Part shown: positions 1-8,395 of the stretch, piece by piece
Layout of the letters: each line of letters begins with the position of its first letter
How positions within the stretch are numbered: position 1 is the stretch's first letter
Source of the DNA: Oceanimonas doudoroffii
GTDB taxonomy: Bacteria; Pseudomonadota; Gammaproteobacteria; Enterobacterales; Aeromonadaceae
Assembly: GCF_002242685.1 (NCBI RefSeq)
Contig: NZ_NBIM01000005.1
Coordinates: 124,001-188,000, forward strand
Direction: 5' to 3'
DNA length: 64,000 nucleotides
Position numbers and translations under genes: made by a program
Notes under the pieces: generated by a model
The model's database searches: none
What the model was told of the DNA's origin: nothing
Seen by the model: only the letters and a program-made list of their open reading frames with translations

Positions 1-282
1 CACCAGCATGCGGCCATTGCCATCCAGCTCGCATTCGGCCGCATGTCCCAGCAGCAGGCGCTGCAGGCGCCGTTCCTGGGGCTGGGTGCTCGACAGGCTG
101 CGCAGCTTTTTCTCTACCAGCTCCCATTCTGTGAGGGGATACAGCAGCAGGCAGGGGTGGCTGATATCGATGGTACATACCAGCAGGCCGTCGCATTCAT
201 CATGCAACGGCCCTCGATATCGGGTTGGTATTGCCAGCCGCCCTTTACTGTCCAGGCTGATGGCGTGCGCACCACGCAGCAT
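1..282 (-). CDS. mraZ: MraZ, transcriptional regulator of the division/cell-wall cluster (3' end cut by window edge)
   Basis: The first 94 codons are present, starting at the ATG at 282; the gene runs off the left edge. The protein opens [16 protein letters not shown] and contains the conserved [20 protein letters not shown] segment and the [17 protein letters not shown] segment, closely matching E. coli MraZ. MraZ is an AbrB-fold, ring-forming DNA-binding protein encoded first in the dcw (mra) operon; it represses its own promoter by binding TGGG-type direct repeats. Such repeats lie at 307-332, just ahead of this gene, so autoregulation is likely here. The rest of the dcw cluster presumably continues to the left of the window. 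Confidence 0.96.
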   Translation of the reverse strand, partial: MLRGAHAISLDSKGRLAIPTRYRGPLHDECDGLLVCTIDISHPCLLLYPLTEWELVEKKLRSLSSTQPQERRLQRLLLGHAAECELDGNGRMLV

Positions 283-306
283 TCAGAGTCCCTGTTGATT
301 CCTTTG

Positions 307-332
307 TTCCACAAAAATCCACTTTTTCCCAC
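307..332 (-). promoter_or_regulatory. MraZ operator: three 10-bp-spaced GTGG(G/A) repeats
   Basis: Read on the minus strand, GTGGGA (332-327), GTGGAT (322-317) and GTGGAA (312-307) are direct repeats spaced exactly 10 bp apart, separated by A- or T-rich tracts. This is the arrangement of the E. coli MraZ operator (TGGG-N5 repeats at one helical turn). The repeats begin about where transcription from the 340-368 promoter should start, a suitable position for repression. Confidence 0.8.
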
Positions 333-339
333 CACACCA

Positions 340-368
340 AGTGTAAGGAGGCAATACCGGCATTTCAA
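340..368 (-). promoter_or_regulatory. Sigma-70 promoter of mraZ
   Basis: On the minus strand TTGAAA (368-363) and TACACT (345-340) are separated by exactly 17 bp, giving a predicted start near 333. The MraZ repeats begin immediately downstream. A 16-bp dyad, TTCCGA-N4-TCGGAA at 398-413, lies upstream of the -35 element; its role is unknown. The interval 414-500 holds A/T-rich sequence in which I see nothing else. Confidence 0.7.
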
Positions 369-500
369 GCAAGGAAATAGTCGCTCACGACAAAGGATTC
401 CGATGAGTCGGAAATAAAAAAACAGGTGGCTGTTTTATATGGAGATTTTTTTAAATAAACAGGGATGAAAATAAGATGACCGACACAAAAAACAGCGCCA

Positions 501-531
501 AAAAAAGAGAAACGCAGCCGAATGGCTGCGT
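501..531 (-). terminator. Rho-independent terminator of rnpB
   Basis: On the minus strand an 8-bp perfect stem, ACGCAGCC with loop ATTC and GGCTGCGT (531-512), is followed by TTCTC and a run of T (508-501). It lies just beyond the 3' end of the RNase P RNA. The same 8-bp stem recurs in the terminator at 5241-5270. Confidence 0.85.
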
Positions 532-540
532 TCATGAAAT

Positions 541-926
<386 letters not shown>

Positions 927-932
927 CTGCGC

Positions 933-938
933 AGTGTA
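933..938 (-). promoter_or_regulatory. -10 element of the rnpB promoter
   Basis: TACACT on the minus strand, 7 bp upstream of the predicted RNase P RNA 5' end. The sequence between -10 and start is GC-rich, which is typical of growth-rate-controlled promoters. No good -35 hexamer is visible at 16-18 bp. Confidence 0.5.
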
Positions 939-977
939 CCTCAGCCCGGCCAGCGGCGCCAGCGCTATTCTGCCGGC

Positions 978-1817
978 TCAGAGCCCGGCTTCCAGGCCGT
1001 ATTTGTACAGGGCATTCTTTTTCAAGCCGTGAATCTCGGCGGTCAGCGCCGCCGCCTTTTTCAGGCCCAGATCGGCACTGAGCAGGGCCAGGGTCTTCAA
1101 CGCCGGCACCGGCAGGGCATCGGCCTCGGCCTTGTGCCCGGCCACCATCAGCACGATCTCGCCCCGGCAGCGGTTGGCGTCTTCCTTCAGCCAGTCCAGC
1201 ATTTCGCCCGCCGGCAGGCCCTGAATAGTTTCAAAGGTCTTGGTCAGCTCCCGAGCCACCACCACTCGGCGTTCCGGGCCCATCACCGCCACCAGCGCCG
1301 CAGCGGTATCGAGCAGCCGGCGGGGAGACTCGTAAAACACCATGGTTCTGGGTTCATCCTTGAGGCTTTCCAGCTTGTCGTGGCGCGCCTTGTCCTTGGC
1401 CGGTAAAAAGCCTTCGAACACAAAGCGATCCGTGGGTAGGCCGGCCGCCGACAGGGCGGTGACCGCGGCACAGGGTCCGGGCAGCGCCACCACCGCCACC
1501 CCCGCCTCACGGCAGCGATTGACCAGGTGATAGCCCGGGTCACTGATCAGCGGCGTGCCCGCATCCGACACCAGGGCGATGCTTTTGCCCTCCTGCAACC
1601 GGCCCACCAGCTGCTCGGCCTTGTGCTGTTCATTGTGATCGTGCAGCGCCCAGGTGGGCGTGCCTATCTGATAGTGGGACAGCAGCTTGCCGGTGTGCCG
1701 GGTGTCTTCGCAGGCGATCACATCCACCTGGCGCAGGGTGTCCAGGGCGCGCTGGCTGATATCACTCAGATTACCAATGGGGGTGGGCACGATATAAAGG
1801 GCGGCGGTCTGGCTCAT
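978..1817 (-). CDS. rsmI: 16S rRNA (cytidine-1402-2'-O)-methyltransferase RsmI
   Basis: 279 aa. RsmI uses S-adenosylmethionine to 2'-O-methylate C1402 in the decoding centre of 16S rRNA. The protein begins [15 protein letters not shown] and carries the family hallmarks [45 protein letters not shown] and FYESPRRL, all in order over the first 180 residues (tetrapyrrole-methylase fold). Length is normal. It is divergent from lpoA, the classic neighbour pair in enterics and vibrios; the 69-bp gap holds the lpoA promoter. Confidence 0.97.
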   Translation of the reverse strand: MSQTAALYIVPTPIGNLSDISQRALDTLRQVDVIACEDTRHTGKLLSHYQIGTPTWALHDHNEQHKAEQLVGRLQEGKSIALVSDAGTPLISDPGYHLVNRCREAGVAVVALPGPCAAVTALSAAGLPTDRFVFEGFLPAKDKARHDKLESLKDEPRTMVFYESPRRLLDTAAALVAVMGPERRVVVARELTKTFETIQGLPAGEMLDWLKEDANRCRGEIVLMVAGHKAEADALPVPALKTLALLSADLGLKKAAALTAEIHGLKKNALYKYGLEAGL

Positions 1818-1837
1818 GGCGACTCCTGTGCAAGCAA

Positions 1838-1866
1838 TTGTTTCACCGTCCCGGCCCGATTACACT
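1838..1866 (+). promoter_or_regulatory. Sigma-70 promoter of lpoA
   Basis: TTGTTT (1838-1843) and TACACT (1861-1866) are separated by 17 bp. The predicted start near 1873 leaves a very short leader before the ATG at 1887. Confidence 0.6.
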
Positions 1867-1886
1867 TAGGACCAGAATGACTCAGC

Positions 1887-3707
1887 ATGGGAAATAAGGG
1901 ATTGGCAACTCAAACACAATGGGCCAGTGTAACACGACTGCTGTGCACCCTGGTGCTTTCATCCGTTCTGGCCGCCTGCGGCTCCGGCCTGCTGCAAACC
2001 GGGGTAACCCCGGAGCCGGCACCGGATCTGTTCAGCCCGCTGGACCGCCCTGCCGAACAGTACTCGGCCCAGGCCGGTGTAGCCACCGGAGCCGACGCCT
2101 TCGCCTGGCGTGTGCTGGCAGTACGCGCCTGGTTGCAGCAGGGCCAGCGTGATCAGGCTAATGCCCTGATGGCCGAGCTGGACCAGGTCGCCACCTTGTC
2201 GCAACGGCCCGTGGTGTCCATGCTGCAGGCCGCCGACGCCCTGGTGGGCCAGGATCCCGGACGTACCCTGCAACTGCTGCAGGGGCTCGACCGGACTCGG
2301 CTGACCACCAGCGGGCAAAACTACTATTGGCTGCTCAAGGCCAATGCCCACGAGGATCTGCAGCAGACGGTGGCGGCGGCCTCGGCACTGATCGCCCGTC
2401 ATGCCGGCCTGGCCGCCACCGAGCAGGATGGCAACCGGGAACGTATTCACCGATTGCTGGCCACCCTGTCGCCGCCCGAGCTGCGCCGTGCCCAAGGGGA
2501 CGATCAGTCCGCCGACGCCAATGGCTGGTTCCGGCTGATGAGCATTCTGAACGCCGCCGATCTGCCCGCGGCCCAGCGCGACTGGCAGCTGGCCTCATGG
2601 AGCAGCAGCTATCCCGAGCACCCCGCCCGTCATTACCTGCCCGGCACCCTGACCACGGCCCCGGCGGCGGACTACCGCCCAAGCCACATCGCCGTGCTGC
2701 TGCCCCTGTCCGGGCGGCTGGCGGAGCAGGGCGAGGCGGTGCGCAACGGCGTGCTGGCAGCCCATCAGGGCCAGTCTTCCCGGCTCAGCTTCTTTGACAG
2801 CGCCGGCAATGACATGGCCGCCCTGCACCGGCAGGTGCTGGCATCGGGCGCCGACTTCATCATCGGTCCGCTGCTGAAAGACAATGTGGACGCATTGCTG
2901 CGTCAGGATCCGGCCATGCCGGTACTGGCACTGAACCAGCCCGCCTACCAGCCCGGCCTGGCCCACCTTTACTATTTCTCCCTATCTCCCGACGCCGAGG
3001 CCGCCGATGCCGCCCGGCAGATGTGGGACAACGGCCACCGGCAGCCCCTGGTGTTCGCCCCGGCCAACGAACTGGGTCGCCGAGTGGCGGCGGAGTTCGA
3101 TCGCCAGTGGCAGGCCCTGAGCGGTCGCGCCGCCATTCTCGGTTACTTCAGCAATCAGGCCGGCATAGAGGGTGACGTTCGCCGGGCCCTGAGCCGCCGC
3201 CCGGCGACGGCCGGCCAGGTGTTGCCGGTCAACGGTGAGCCCGGCCTGGTGCCCGAAGCCAGGCCGATAGACGCGGTGTTCATGGTGACCAACGCCGCCG
3301 AAACCCGGTTTATTCTGCCCTACTTCGACTTTGTGCGGGACAGTCGGGCCGCCCGCCTGCCCACCTATGTGATATCCCGCAGCTACCTGCCCCCGGGCGA
3401 GGCCCCCATGGGCGAACTGGCCGGGCTGCGGCTGGCTGACATGCCCTGGCTGTTTGACGGCGCCCCCCAGCTGAAGGAGGAAGTGCTGAGCCTGTGGCCC
3501 AACGCCAGCACCGCCTGGCTGCGGCTGTTCGCCCTCGGCTATGACGCCCTTACCCTAGTGCCGCAACTGCCGGCCCTGCGCCAGGGAAGCCCGGCGGTGC
3601 CGGCACTGACCGGTGCCCTGACGATCTCTCCCGAGGGCGTGGTGCAGCGCCGGCTGCAATGGATGGAATACAGCAATGGCGACTGGATTCCCCCCGGGCA
3701 ACAATAA
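1887..3707 (+). CDS. lpoA: LpoA, outer-membrane lipoprotein activator of penicillin-binding protein 1A
   Basis: 606 aa. A lipoprotein signal peptide ends in the lipobox LAAC with the acylated Cys at residue 31. The N-terminal third is helical/TPR-like, rich in Ala, Leu and Gln. The C-terminal domain, from about residue 265 (SHIAVLLPLSGRLAEQGEAV), has the periplasmic-binding-protein-like fold of LpoA, including the segment ADFIIGPLLKDNVDALL. LpoA reaches through the peptidoglycan and stimulates PBP1A transpeptidase activity. The gene overlaps yraN by 32 bp, and lpoA-yraN-diaA-dolP is the standard enteric/vibrio order. The ATG at 1887 has no obvious Shine-Dalgarno; it is the only in-frame Met ahead of the signal peptide. 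Confidence 0.95.
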   Translation: MGNKGLATQTQWASVTRLLCTLVLSSVLAACGSGLLQTGVTPEPAPDLFSPLDRPAEQYSAQAGVATGADAFAWRVLAVRAWLQQGQRDQANALMAELDQVATLSQRPVVSMLQAADALVGQDPGRTLQLLQGLDRTRLTTSGQNYYWLLKANAHEDLQQTVAAASALIARHAGLAATEQDGNRERIHRLLATLSPPELRRAQGDDQSADANGWFRLMSILNAADLPAAQRDWQLASWSSSYPEHPARHYLPGTLTTAPAADYRPSHIAVLLPLSGRLAEQGEAVRNGVLAAHQGQSSRLSFFDSAGNDMAALHRQVLASGADFIIGPLLKDNVDALLRQDPAMPVLALNQPAYQPGLAHLYYFSLSPDAEAADAARQMWDNGHRQPLVFAPANELGRRVAAEFDRQWQALSGRAAILGYFSNQAGIEGDVRRALSRRPATAGQVLPVNGEPGLVPEARPIDAVFMVTNAAETRFILPYFDFVRDSRAARLPTYVISRSYLPPGEAPMGELAGLRLADMPWLFDGAPQLKEEVLSLWPNASTAWLRLFALGYDALTLVPQLPALRQGSPAVPALTGALTISPEGVVQRRLQWMEYSNGDWIPPGQQ

Positions 3708-4044
3708 GCGTGCCCATGGCGCCTTCCATGAGCGCCGGGCCGAAGACTACCTGCGCACTCAGGGGCTGCAGCCGGTGGCCCGTAACTACCAGTGCAAACT
3801 GGGCGAAATCGATCTCATCATGCGCCAGGGGGACACCCTGGTGTTTGTGGAGGTCCGCTACCGCCAAAGCCGGCAATTTGGCGGCGCCGCGGTGTCGGTG
3901 ACCGGCGCCAAGCAACAACGGCTGCGCCGCGCCGCGCTCAGCTATCTGCACATGAAGGGGCTGAACGAAGCACACCAGCCCTGTCGTTTCGATCTGGTCG
4001 CCTGCGACGGCGACCAGATCAACTGGATACCCAACGCCTTTTGA
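3676..4044 (+). CDS. yraN: YraN, UPF0102 endonuclease-fold protein
   Basis: 122 aa. The family signature is present: [28 protein letters not shown] followed by [11 protein letters not shown], in which the Glu-Ile-Asp and Glu-Val-Arg residues occupy the positions of the restriction-endonuclease-like core. Its biochemical role is not established. It starts inside the 3' end of lpoA (32-bp overlap), suggesting translational coupling, and is followed 8 bp later by diaA. Confidence 0.93.
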   Translation: MATGFPPGNNKRAHGAFHERRAEDYLRTQGLQPVARNYQCKLGEIDLIMRQGDTLVFVEVRYRQSRQFGGAAVSVTGAKQQRLRRAALSYLHMKGLNEAHQPCRFDLVACDGDQINWIPNAF

Positions 4045-4052
4045 GGAGCCTC

Positions 4053-4643
4053 ATGCAGGAAGAAATCAAAGCCAGCTTTACCGAAAGCATTCAGACCAAG
4101 ATCGCCGCCGCCGAGGCCTTGCCCGACGACATTCTGGCCGCCGCCCAGATGATGGTGATGTGCCTGCTCAACGGCAACAAGCTGCTGGTATGCGGTAACG
4201 GCGGCTCCAATGCCCTGGCCCAGTTGTTCGTCAGCGAACTGATCAACCGTTACGAAACCGAGCGCCCGGCACTGCCGGCCATGTGCCTGACCCTGGACAC
4301 CAGCAGCATCAGCGCCATTGCCGTGGATCACCATTTTGACGACGCCTACGCCCGTCAGATACGGGCCCTGGGCCAGGCCGGCGATGTGCTGGTGGTGATC
4401 TCCACCAGCGGCCACAGCCGAAATCTGATCAAGGCCGCCGAAGCGGCGCTGAGCCGGGACATGACCATAGTGGCCCTGAGTGGCGGCGACGGCGGCGAGC
4501 TGGCCGGCCTGCTCGGCCCCAACGACGTGGAAATTCGCGTGCCGGCACTGCGTGCGCCACGTATTCACGAGGTGAACCTGCTCACCCTGCATTGCCTGTG
4601 CGATCTGATTGACCGCACCCTGTTTCCCAGCCAGGAGGACTGA
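4053..4643 (+). CDS. diaA: DiaA, DnaA initiator-associating SIS-domain protein
   Basis: 196 aa from the ATG at 4053, which follows a clear GAGGAG Shine-Dalgarno (4043-4048). A single SIS domain covers most of the protein: [14 protein letters not shown] near residue 48, then [17 protein letters not shown] near 110. E. coli DiaA is a tetramer that binds DnaA and promotes ordered assembly on oriC. The sequence resembles phosphoheptose isomerase (GmhA); the position between yraN and dolP favours DiaA. An upstream in-frame extension to 3792 lies within yraN and is not coding. Confidence 0.93.
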   Translation: MQEEIKASFTESIQTKIAAAEALPDDILAAAQMMVMCLLNGNKLLVCGNGGSNALAQLFVSELINRYETERPALPAMCLTLDTSSISAIAVDHHFDDAYARQIRALGQAGDVLVVISTSGHSRNLIKAAEAALSRDMTIVALSGGDGGELAGLLGPNDVEIRVPALRAPRIHEVNLLTLHCLCDLIDRTLFPSQED

Positions 4644-4645
4644 CC

Positions 4646-5224
4646 ATGAACAAGACAGCGGCCGTGCTGCTGACCTCTCTCGCCCTGCTGCAGGGCTGTG
4701 CCGGCCTGGTGGCCGCCGGCGGCGCCACCGGCGCCAACGTGATCACCGATAGGCGCACCCTGGGCACCCAGCTCAGCGATCAGACCATTGAAATGCGCGC
4801 CCTGCACCGGCTAGGCGAGGAAAAGCCGATGTGGAACGAAAGCCGCTTTGCCGTGATCACCACCAATGGCAAGACGCTGTTGATCGGCCAGGCTCCCACC
4901 GAGGCCTACCGGGCCCGGGCCGAGGAGATAGTCCGGGGCGTGCCCGGGGTCACCGAGGTGTTCAACGAGGTACGTATCGGCCAGCCCCTCACCCTGACCC
5001 AGCAGAGCAAGGACACCTGGCTGACCTCCAAGGTCAAAAGCACCCTGCTGGCGGAGAAAAACATCGACGGCTCCAAGCTCAAGGTGGTGAGCGAAAACGG
5101 CGAGGTGTTCCTGATCGGCCTGGTCACCCAGAAGGAAGGGGACATCGCCGTGCAGATGACCCGCAGTATTGCCGGCGTGCGCCAGGTGATGACCATGTTT
5201 GAATTCGTGCAAGCCGCTCCCTGA
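4646..5224 (+). CDS. dolP: DolP (YraP), dual BON-domain outer-membrane lipoprotein
   Basis: 192 aa. The signal peptide ends in lipobox LQGC (acylated Cys18). Two BON domains follow, roughly residues 45-115 (ESRFAVITTNGKTLLIGQAP, VRGVPGVTEVFNEV) and 120-190 (VKSTLLAEKNIDGSKLKVVS, GEVFLIGLVT). DolP binds anionic phospholipid at division sites and supports outer-membrane integrity and BAM function in E. coli, where it belongs to the sigma-E regulon; I see no sigma-E promoter directly in front of it here. It follows diaA by 2 bp and ends the operon at the terminator at 5241-5270. Confidence 0.94.
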   Translation: MNKTAAVLLTSLALLQGCAGLVAAGGATGANVITDRRTLGTQLSDQTIEMRALHRLGEEKPMWNESRFAVITTNGKTLLIGQAPTEAYRARAEEIVRGVPGVTEVFNEVRIGQPLTLTQQSKDTWLTSKVKSTLLAEKNIDGSKLKVVSENGEVFLIGLVTQKEGDIAVQMTRSIAGVRQVMTMFEFVQAAP

Positions 5225-5240
5225 GCCAGGGCACGGTAAT

Positions 5241-5270
5241 AAAAAACGCAGCCATTTGGCTGCGTTTTTT
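5241..5270. terminator. Bidirectional terminator between dolP and sspB
   Basis: A run of A, an 8-bp stem ACGCAGCC with loop ATTT and GGCTGCGT, then a run of T. It can terminate both the rightward lpoA operon and the leftward sspA-sspB operon. The stem is identical to that of the rnpB terminator at 501-531. Confidence 0.9.
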
Positions 5271-5271
5271 A

Positions 5272-5715
5272 TTACTTGATGACCTTGAGGTTGGGCCTGC
5301 CCTTGCGCGGCGGCTGAGTGCCGTCCATTTCCGGCGGCGTGGCCGCCTCCGGCTCGGGCACCTCGTCGCTGGCGGCTTCCAGCCAGGCCTCGTAGGCGGG
5401 CTCCGGCGGAAAGAAGGTACCGGCACCGTTTTCACGGGCCTGAATGGCCACCACTGCCGCCATGGGAATGTAAACCTGCAGCGGCTGACCGCCAAAGCGG
5501 GCATTGAAGCTGACCGCTTCGTTGTCCATGTGCAGGCCCACCACGGCGCTGGGCGAAATATTCAATACGATCTGGCCGTCATTCACATATTGCCGCGGCA
5601 CCTCGGTATGAGGCACTTCGGCATTCACCAGCAAATGCGGTGTCAGCTCGTTGTCCAGCAGCCAGTCGTAAAAGGCCCGCAGCACATAAGGACGGCTGGG
5701 GGTCATCTGCTCCAT
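5272..5715 (-). CDS. sspB: SspB, ClpXP specificity-enhancing adaptor
   Basis: 147 aa from the ATG at 5715, which has AAGG 7 bp upstream and aligns with the E. coli start; a GTG at 5721, overlapping the sspA stop, is the alternative. SspB tethers ssrA-tagged substrates to ClpX. The substrate-binding domain covers about residues 1-110 (SRPYVLRAFYDWLLDNELTP, VSFNARFGGQPLQVYIP, ARENGAGTFF). A Pro/Glu-rich flexible linker leads to the C-terminal ClpX-binding tail RPNLKVIK, equivalent to RPALRVVK in E. coli. It is cotranscribed with sspA. Confidence 0.96.
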   Translation of the reverse strand: MEQMTPSRPYVLRAFYDWLLDNELTPHLLVNAEVPHTEVPRQYVNDGQIVLNISPSAVVGLHMDNEAVSFNARFGGQPLQVYIPMAAVVAIQARENGAGTFFPPEPAYEAWLEAASDEVPEPEAATPPEMDGTQPPRKGRPNLKVIK

Positions 5716-5717
5716 AT

Positions 5718-6347
5718 TCACACCTTGCCACCGATATCGCGTTCGGCTTCGGTCAGTGAGGCCTGAAAGGAGTCGCGCTCAAACAGCCGCATCATGTAGG
5801 TCTTGAGATCCTTGGCACCACGGCCGGACAGCTCAATGCCCAGGGACGGCAGCCGCCACAGCAGGGGTGCCATATAGCAGTCGACCAGGCTGAACTCTTC
5901 GCTCATGAAGAAAGGATACTCGGCAAACACCGGGGCAATGGACAGCAGCGCCTCACGCAGCTCCTTACGGGCGTCGTCGGCCTTGTCGCCGCGCTGAATG
6001 CGCTCCACCAGTGAATACCAGTCCCGATCGATGCGGTGCATCATCAGTCGGCTGTTGCCCCGGGCCACCGGATAGACCGGCATCAGCGGCGGATGGGGAA
6101 AACGCTCGTCCAGGTATTCCATGATGATGCGCGACTCGTAAAGCGCCAGCTCCCGATCGACCAGGGTCGGCACGGTGCCGTAGGGGTTCAGCTCCAGCAT
6201 GTCCTCGGGGAGGTTGTCAGGTTCAACCTGACTGATCTCCACACTGACGCCCTTTTCTGCCAGCACAATGCGCACCTGGTGGCTGTAGATGTCATCGGCG
6301 CCCGAAAACAGCGTCATGATGGAACGTTTGTTGGCCGCAACTGCCAT
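5718..6347 (-). CDS. sspA: SspA, stringent starvation protein A (GST-fold RNA polymerase partner)
   Basis: 209 aa. The thioredoxin-like N-terminal half ([58 protein letters not shown] split by short gaps) and helical GST C-terminal half ([20 protein letters not shown]) match SspA. It binds RNA polymerase with sigma-70 and affects acid and starvation responses; it has no glutathione transferase activity in E. coli. It lies upstream of sspB and downstream of petABC. A strong hairpin at 6371-6411 sits just before it. Confidence 0.96.
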   Translation of the reverse strand: MAVAANKRSIMTLFSGADDIYSHQVRIVLAEKGVSVEISQVEPDNLPEDMLELNPYGTVPTLVDRELALYESRIIMEYLDERFPHPPLMPVYPVARGNSRLMMHRIDRDWYSLVERIQRGDKADDARKELREALLSIAPVFAEYPFFMSEEFSLVDCYMAPLLWRLPSLGIELSGRGAKDLKTYMMRLFERDSFQASLTEAERDIGGKV

Positions 6348-6370
6348 TGAATCCTCCGCAAATCATAAAT

Positions 6371-6411
6371 GGGAACGGCAACGGTAGCCTGTCAGCTCCA
6401 TTGCCGCTCCC
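6371..6411 (-). terminator. 14-bp stem-loop between petC and sspA; candidate attenuator or RNA-processing hairpin
   Basis: On the minus strand GGGAGCGGCAATGG (6411-6398) can pair along its full length with CCGTTGCCGTTCCC (6384-6371), using two G-U wobbles; on the plus strand the same two positions would be A-C mismatches, so the RNA structure is specific to the pet-ssp transcript. It is not followed by a convincing U tract, so partial termination or transcript-end protection is as likely as full termination. Confidence 0.5.
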
Positions 6412-6442
6412 TGTTCAGCTTAGACGATGTCTAATGTCTCAA

Positions 6443-7177
6443 TCAGTGCACGTCACGCCAGTATTCCTTCTTCAGCATATAGGCGATGACGAAGAAGATG
6501 GCCAGGAAGCCCAGCACCCAGTAGCCGAGGCGCTGACGCTCCAGCTTAACCGGCTCACCGGAGTACACCAGGAAGTTGACGATGTCGAGCACGGCCTGAT
6601 CATACTCGGCGGTGGTCAGCTCGCCGTTGCCCTCGGTCTCGATGCCCACCGGGGTCACTACCTGCTGACCGTCCACGGTACGGGTTTCGGTCTTCAGGGT
6701 AGCGGTGCCCTGCAGCGGCTCCAGTACGTGGGGCATGCCCACGGACGGGAACACCAGGTTGTTCACGCCAAACGGACGGCTGTCGTCCTTGTAAAAGGAA
6801 CGCAGGTAGGTGTACAGCCAGTCGGCGCCACGTACCCGGGCCACCAGGGTCAGATCCGGCGGCGCGGCGCCAAACCAGTTGGCGGCGTCGGCTTCAGGAA
6901 TGGCATTTTCCATCAGATCACCGATGGCCACACCGGTGAAGTTCAGGTTGGCCTGCATCACGTCTTCCGGAATGCCCAGATCCTCGGCCACACGGTTGTA
7001 CCGCTGATACTGAGTGCTGTGACAACCGGAACAGTAGTTCATGAACAACTTGGCGCCGTTTTGCAGCGAGGCCTTGTCGGCCAGGTCGTAGTCCGCCTCG
7101 TCGAGGTGAACGTTGCTGCCAGCGGCAAAGGTCAGGGCCGGCAACAGCGCAAACAATGCAACAACTATCCTTTTCAT
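6443..7177 (-). CDS. petC: Ubiquinol-cytochrome c reductase, cytochrome c1 subunit
   Basis: 244 aa from the ATG at 7177, which overlaps the petB stop (ATGA). A signal peptide (about residues 1-19) precedes the mature protein. The covalent heme site CSGCH is at residues 49-53, the axial-Met region VGMPHVLEPL is near residue 155, and a C-terminal membrane anchor (YWVLGFLAIFFVIAYML) holds the domain in the membrane. It passes electrons from the Rieske protein to a soluble or membrane cytochrome c. As the last gene of petABC it completes the bc1 complex. Confidence 0.96.
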   Translation of the reverse strand: MKRIVVALFALLPALTFAAGSNVHLDEADYDLADKASLQNGAKLFMNYCSGCHSTQYQRYNRVAEDLGIPEDVMQANLNFTGVAIGDLMENAIPEADAANWFGAAPPDLTLVARVRGADWLYTYLRSFYKDDSRPFGVNNLVFPSVGMPHVLEPLQGTATLKTETRTVDGQQVVTPVGIETEGNGELTTAEYDQAVLDIVNFLVYSGEPVKLERQRLGYWVLGFLAIFFVIAYMLKKEYWRDVH

Positions 7178-8391
7178 TTGAACGTTACCCTCTCTGGCAG
7201 CGGCTTGGTTTTTTCGTTTTTGCTGTAGAAGAACAACAGCACGAAGAAGGCGAAATAGCCGAAGGAAGTCACCTGGGCCAGCAGCGTCAGTACCGGCGTG
7301 GACGGCAGCGCGCCCAGAATACCCAGAATGATAAAGCAGATCACAAACTGAATGATGTTCAGCAGGTGCAGCTTGCTGCGGTAGCGGAAGGAACGCACCT
7401 TGCAGCGATCCAGCCAGGGCAACACGAACAGCACGGCAATGGACAGGCCCATCAGAATAACGCCCATCAGCTTGTCGGGTACCGCCCGCAGAATCGCGTA
7501 GAACGGAGTGAAGTACCATACCGGCGCAATGTGCTCGGGCGTCTTCAGGCCGTTGGCCGCTTCAAAGTTCGGCGCTTCCAGGAAGTAGCCGCCGCCTTCG
7601 GGCATAAAGAAGATCACAAAGGCAAAGAAGAACAGGAATCCGGCCACACCCACGATGTCTTTCACGGTGTAGTAGGGGTGGAAGGGAATGGCGTCTTTCG
7701 GCCAGCCGTTCTCGTCCTTGTTTTTCTTGATGTCGATACCGTCGGGGTTGTTGGAACCCACTTCGTGCAGGGCCACGATGTGCAGGAACACCAGGATCAC
7801 CAGCACCAGCGGCAGGGCGATCACGTGCAGCGCGAAGAAGCGGGTCAGGGTGGCCCCGGAGATAACATAGTCACCCCGAATCCACAGGGTCAGATCATCG
7901 CCGATCACCGGAATGGCCCCGAACAGCGAGATAATCACCTGGGCACCCCAGAACGACATCTGGCCCCAGGGCAGCAGGTAGCCCATAAAGGCTTCCGCCA
8001 TCAGCACCAGGAAGATCAGCATGCCGAACAGCCACAGCAGTTCACGGGGCTTCTGGTAGGAGCCGTAGATCAGGCCACGGAACATGTGCAGGTAGACCAC
8101 CACGAAGAAGGCGGAGGCACCGGTACTGTGCATGTAGCGCAGCAGCCAGCCGTATTCCACGTCCCGCATGATGTATTCGATGGAGGCAAAGGCGCCTTCA
8201 CCGGACGGATTGTAGTTCATGGTCAGCCAGATACCGGTCAGGATCTGGTTCACCAGTACCAGCATGGCCAGGGAGCCAAAGAAGTACCAGAAGTTAAAGT
8301 TCTTGGGCGCGGGATACTGACCTACATGCTTGTTGTAGGTCGCCGTCATCGGAATGCGCTCGTCGATCCAGCTTACGAGTTTACCCAGCAT
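7174..8391 (-). CDS. petB: Ubiquinol-cytochrome c reductase, cytochrome b subunit
   Basis: 405 aa from the ATG at 8391, preceded by a strong GGAAGGAG site; the reading frame extends further upstream but that part lies in petA. About eight membrane helices. Heme-ligand histidines are visible in RYMHSTGASAFFVVVYLHMF and FFALHVIALPLVLVILVFLH. The Qo-site loop reads PVWYFTPFYAILRA, so the Glu of the canonical PEWY motif is Val. The protein forms the quinone-oxidising and -reducing sites of the proton-motive Q cycle. Gap to petA 4 bp, overlap with petC 4 bp. Confidence 0.97.
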   Translation of the reverse strand: MLGKLVSWIDERIPMTATYNKHVGQYPAPKNFNFWYFFGSLAMLVLVNQILTGIWLTMNYNPSGEGAFASIEYIMRDVEYGWLLRYMHSTGASAFFVVVYLHMFRGLIYGSYQKPRELLWLFGMLIFLVLMAEAFMGYLLPWGQMSFWGAQVIISLFGAIPVIGDDLTLWIRGDYVISGATLTRFFALHVIALPLVLVILVFLHIVALHEVGSNNPDGIDIKKNKDENGWPKDAIPFHPYYTVKDIVGVAGFLFFFAFVIFFMPEGGGYFLEAPNFEAANGLKTPEHIAPVWYFTPFYAILRAVPDKLMGVILMGLSIAVLFVLPWLDRCKVRSFRYRSKLHLLNIIQFVICFIILGILGALPSTPVLTLLAQVTSFGYFAFFVLLFFYSKNEKTKPLPERVTFK

Positions 8392-8395
8392 GGTG

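Noticed and set aside
3792..4052. Extension of diaA upstream of 4053
   Set aside because: The segment overlaps yraN in another frame; GAGGAG and the SIS family start support 4053.
4646..4700. Sigma-E promoter for dolP inside diaA
   Set aside because: DolP is in the E. coli sigma-E regulon, but I found no GGAACT-N16-TCTGA-like pair in the 3' part of diaA.
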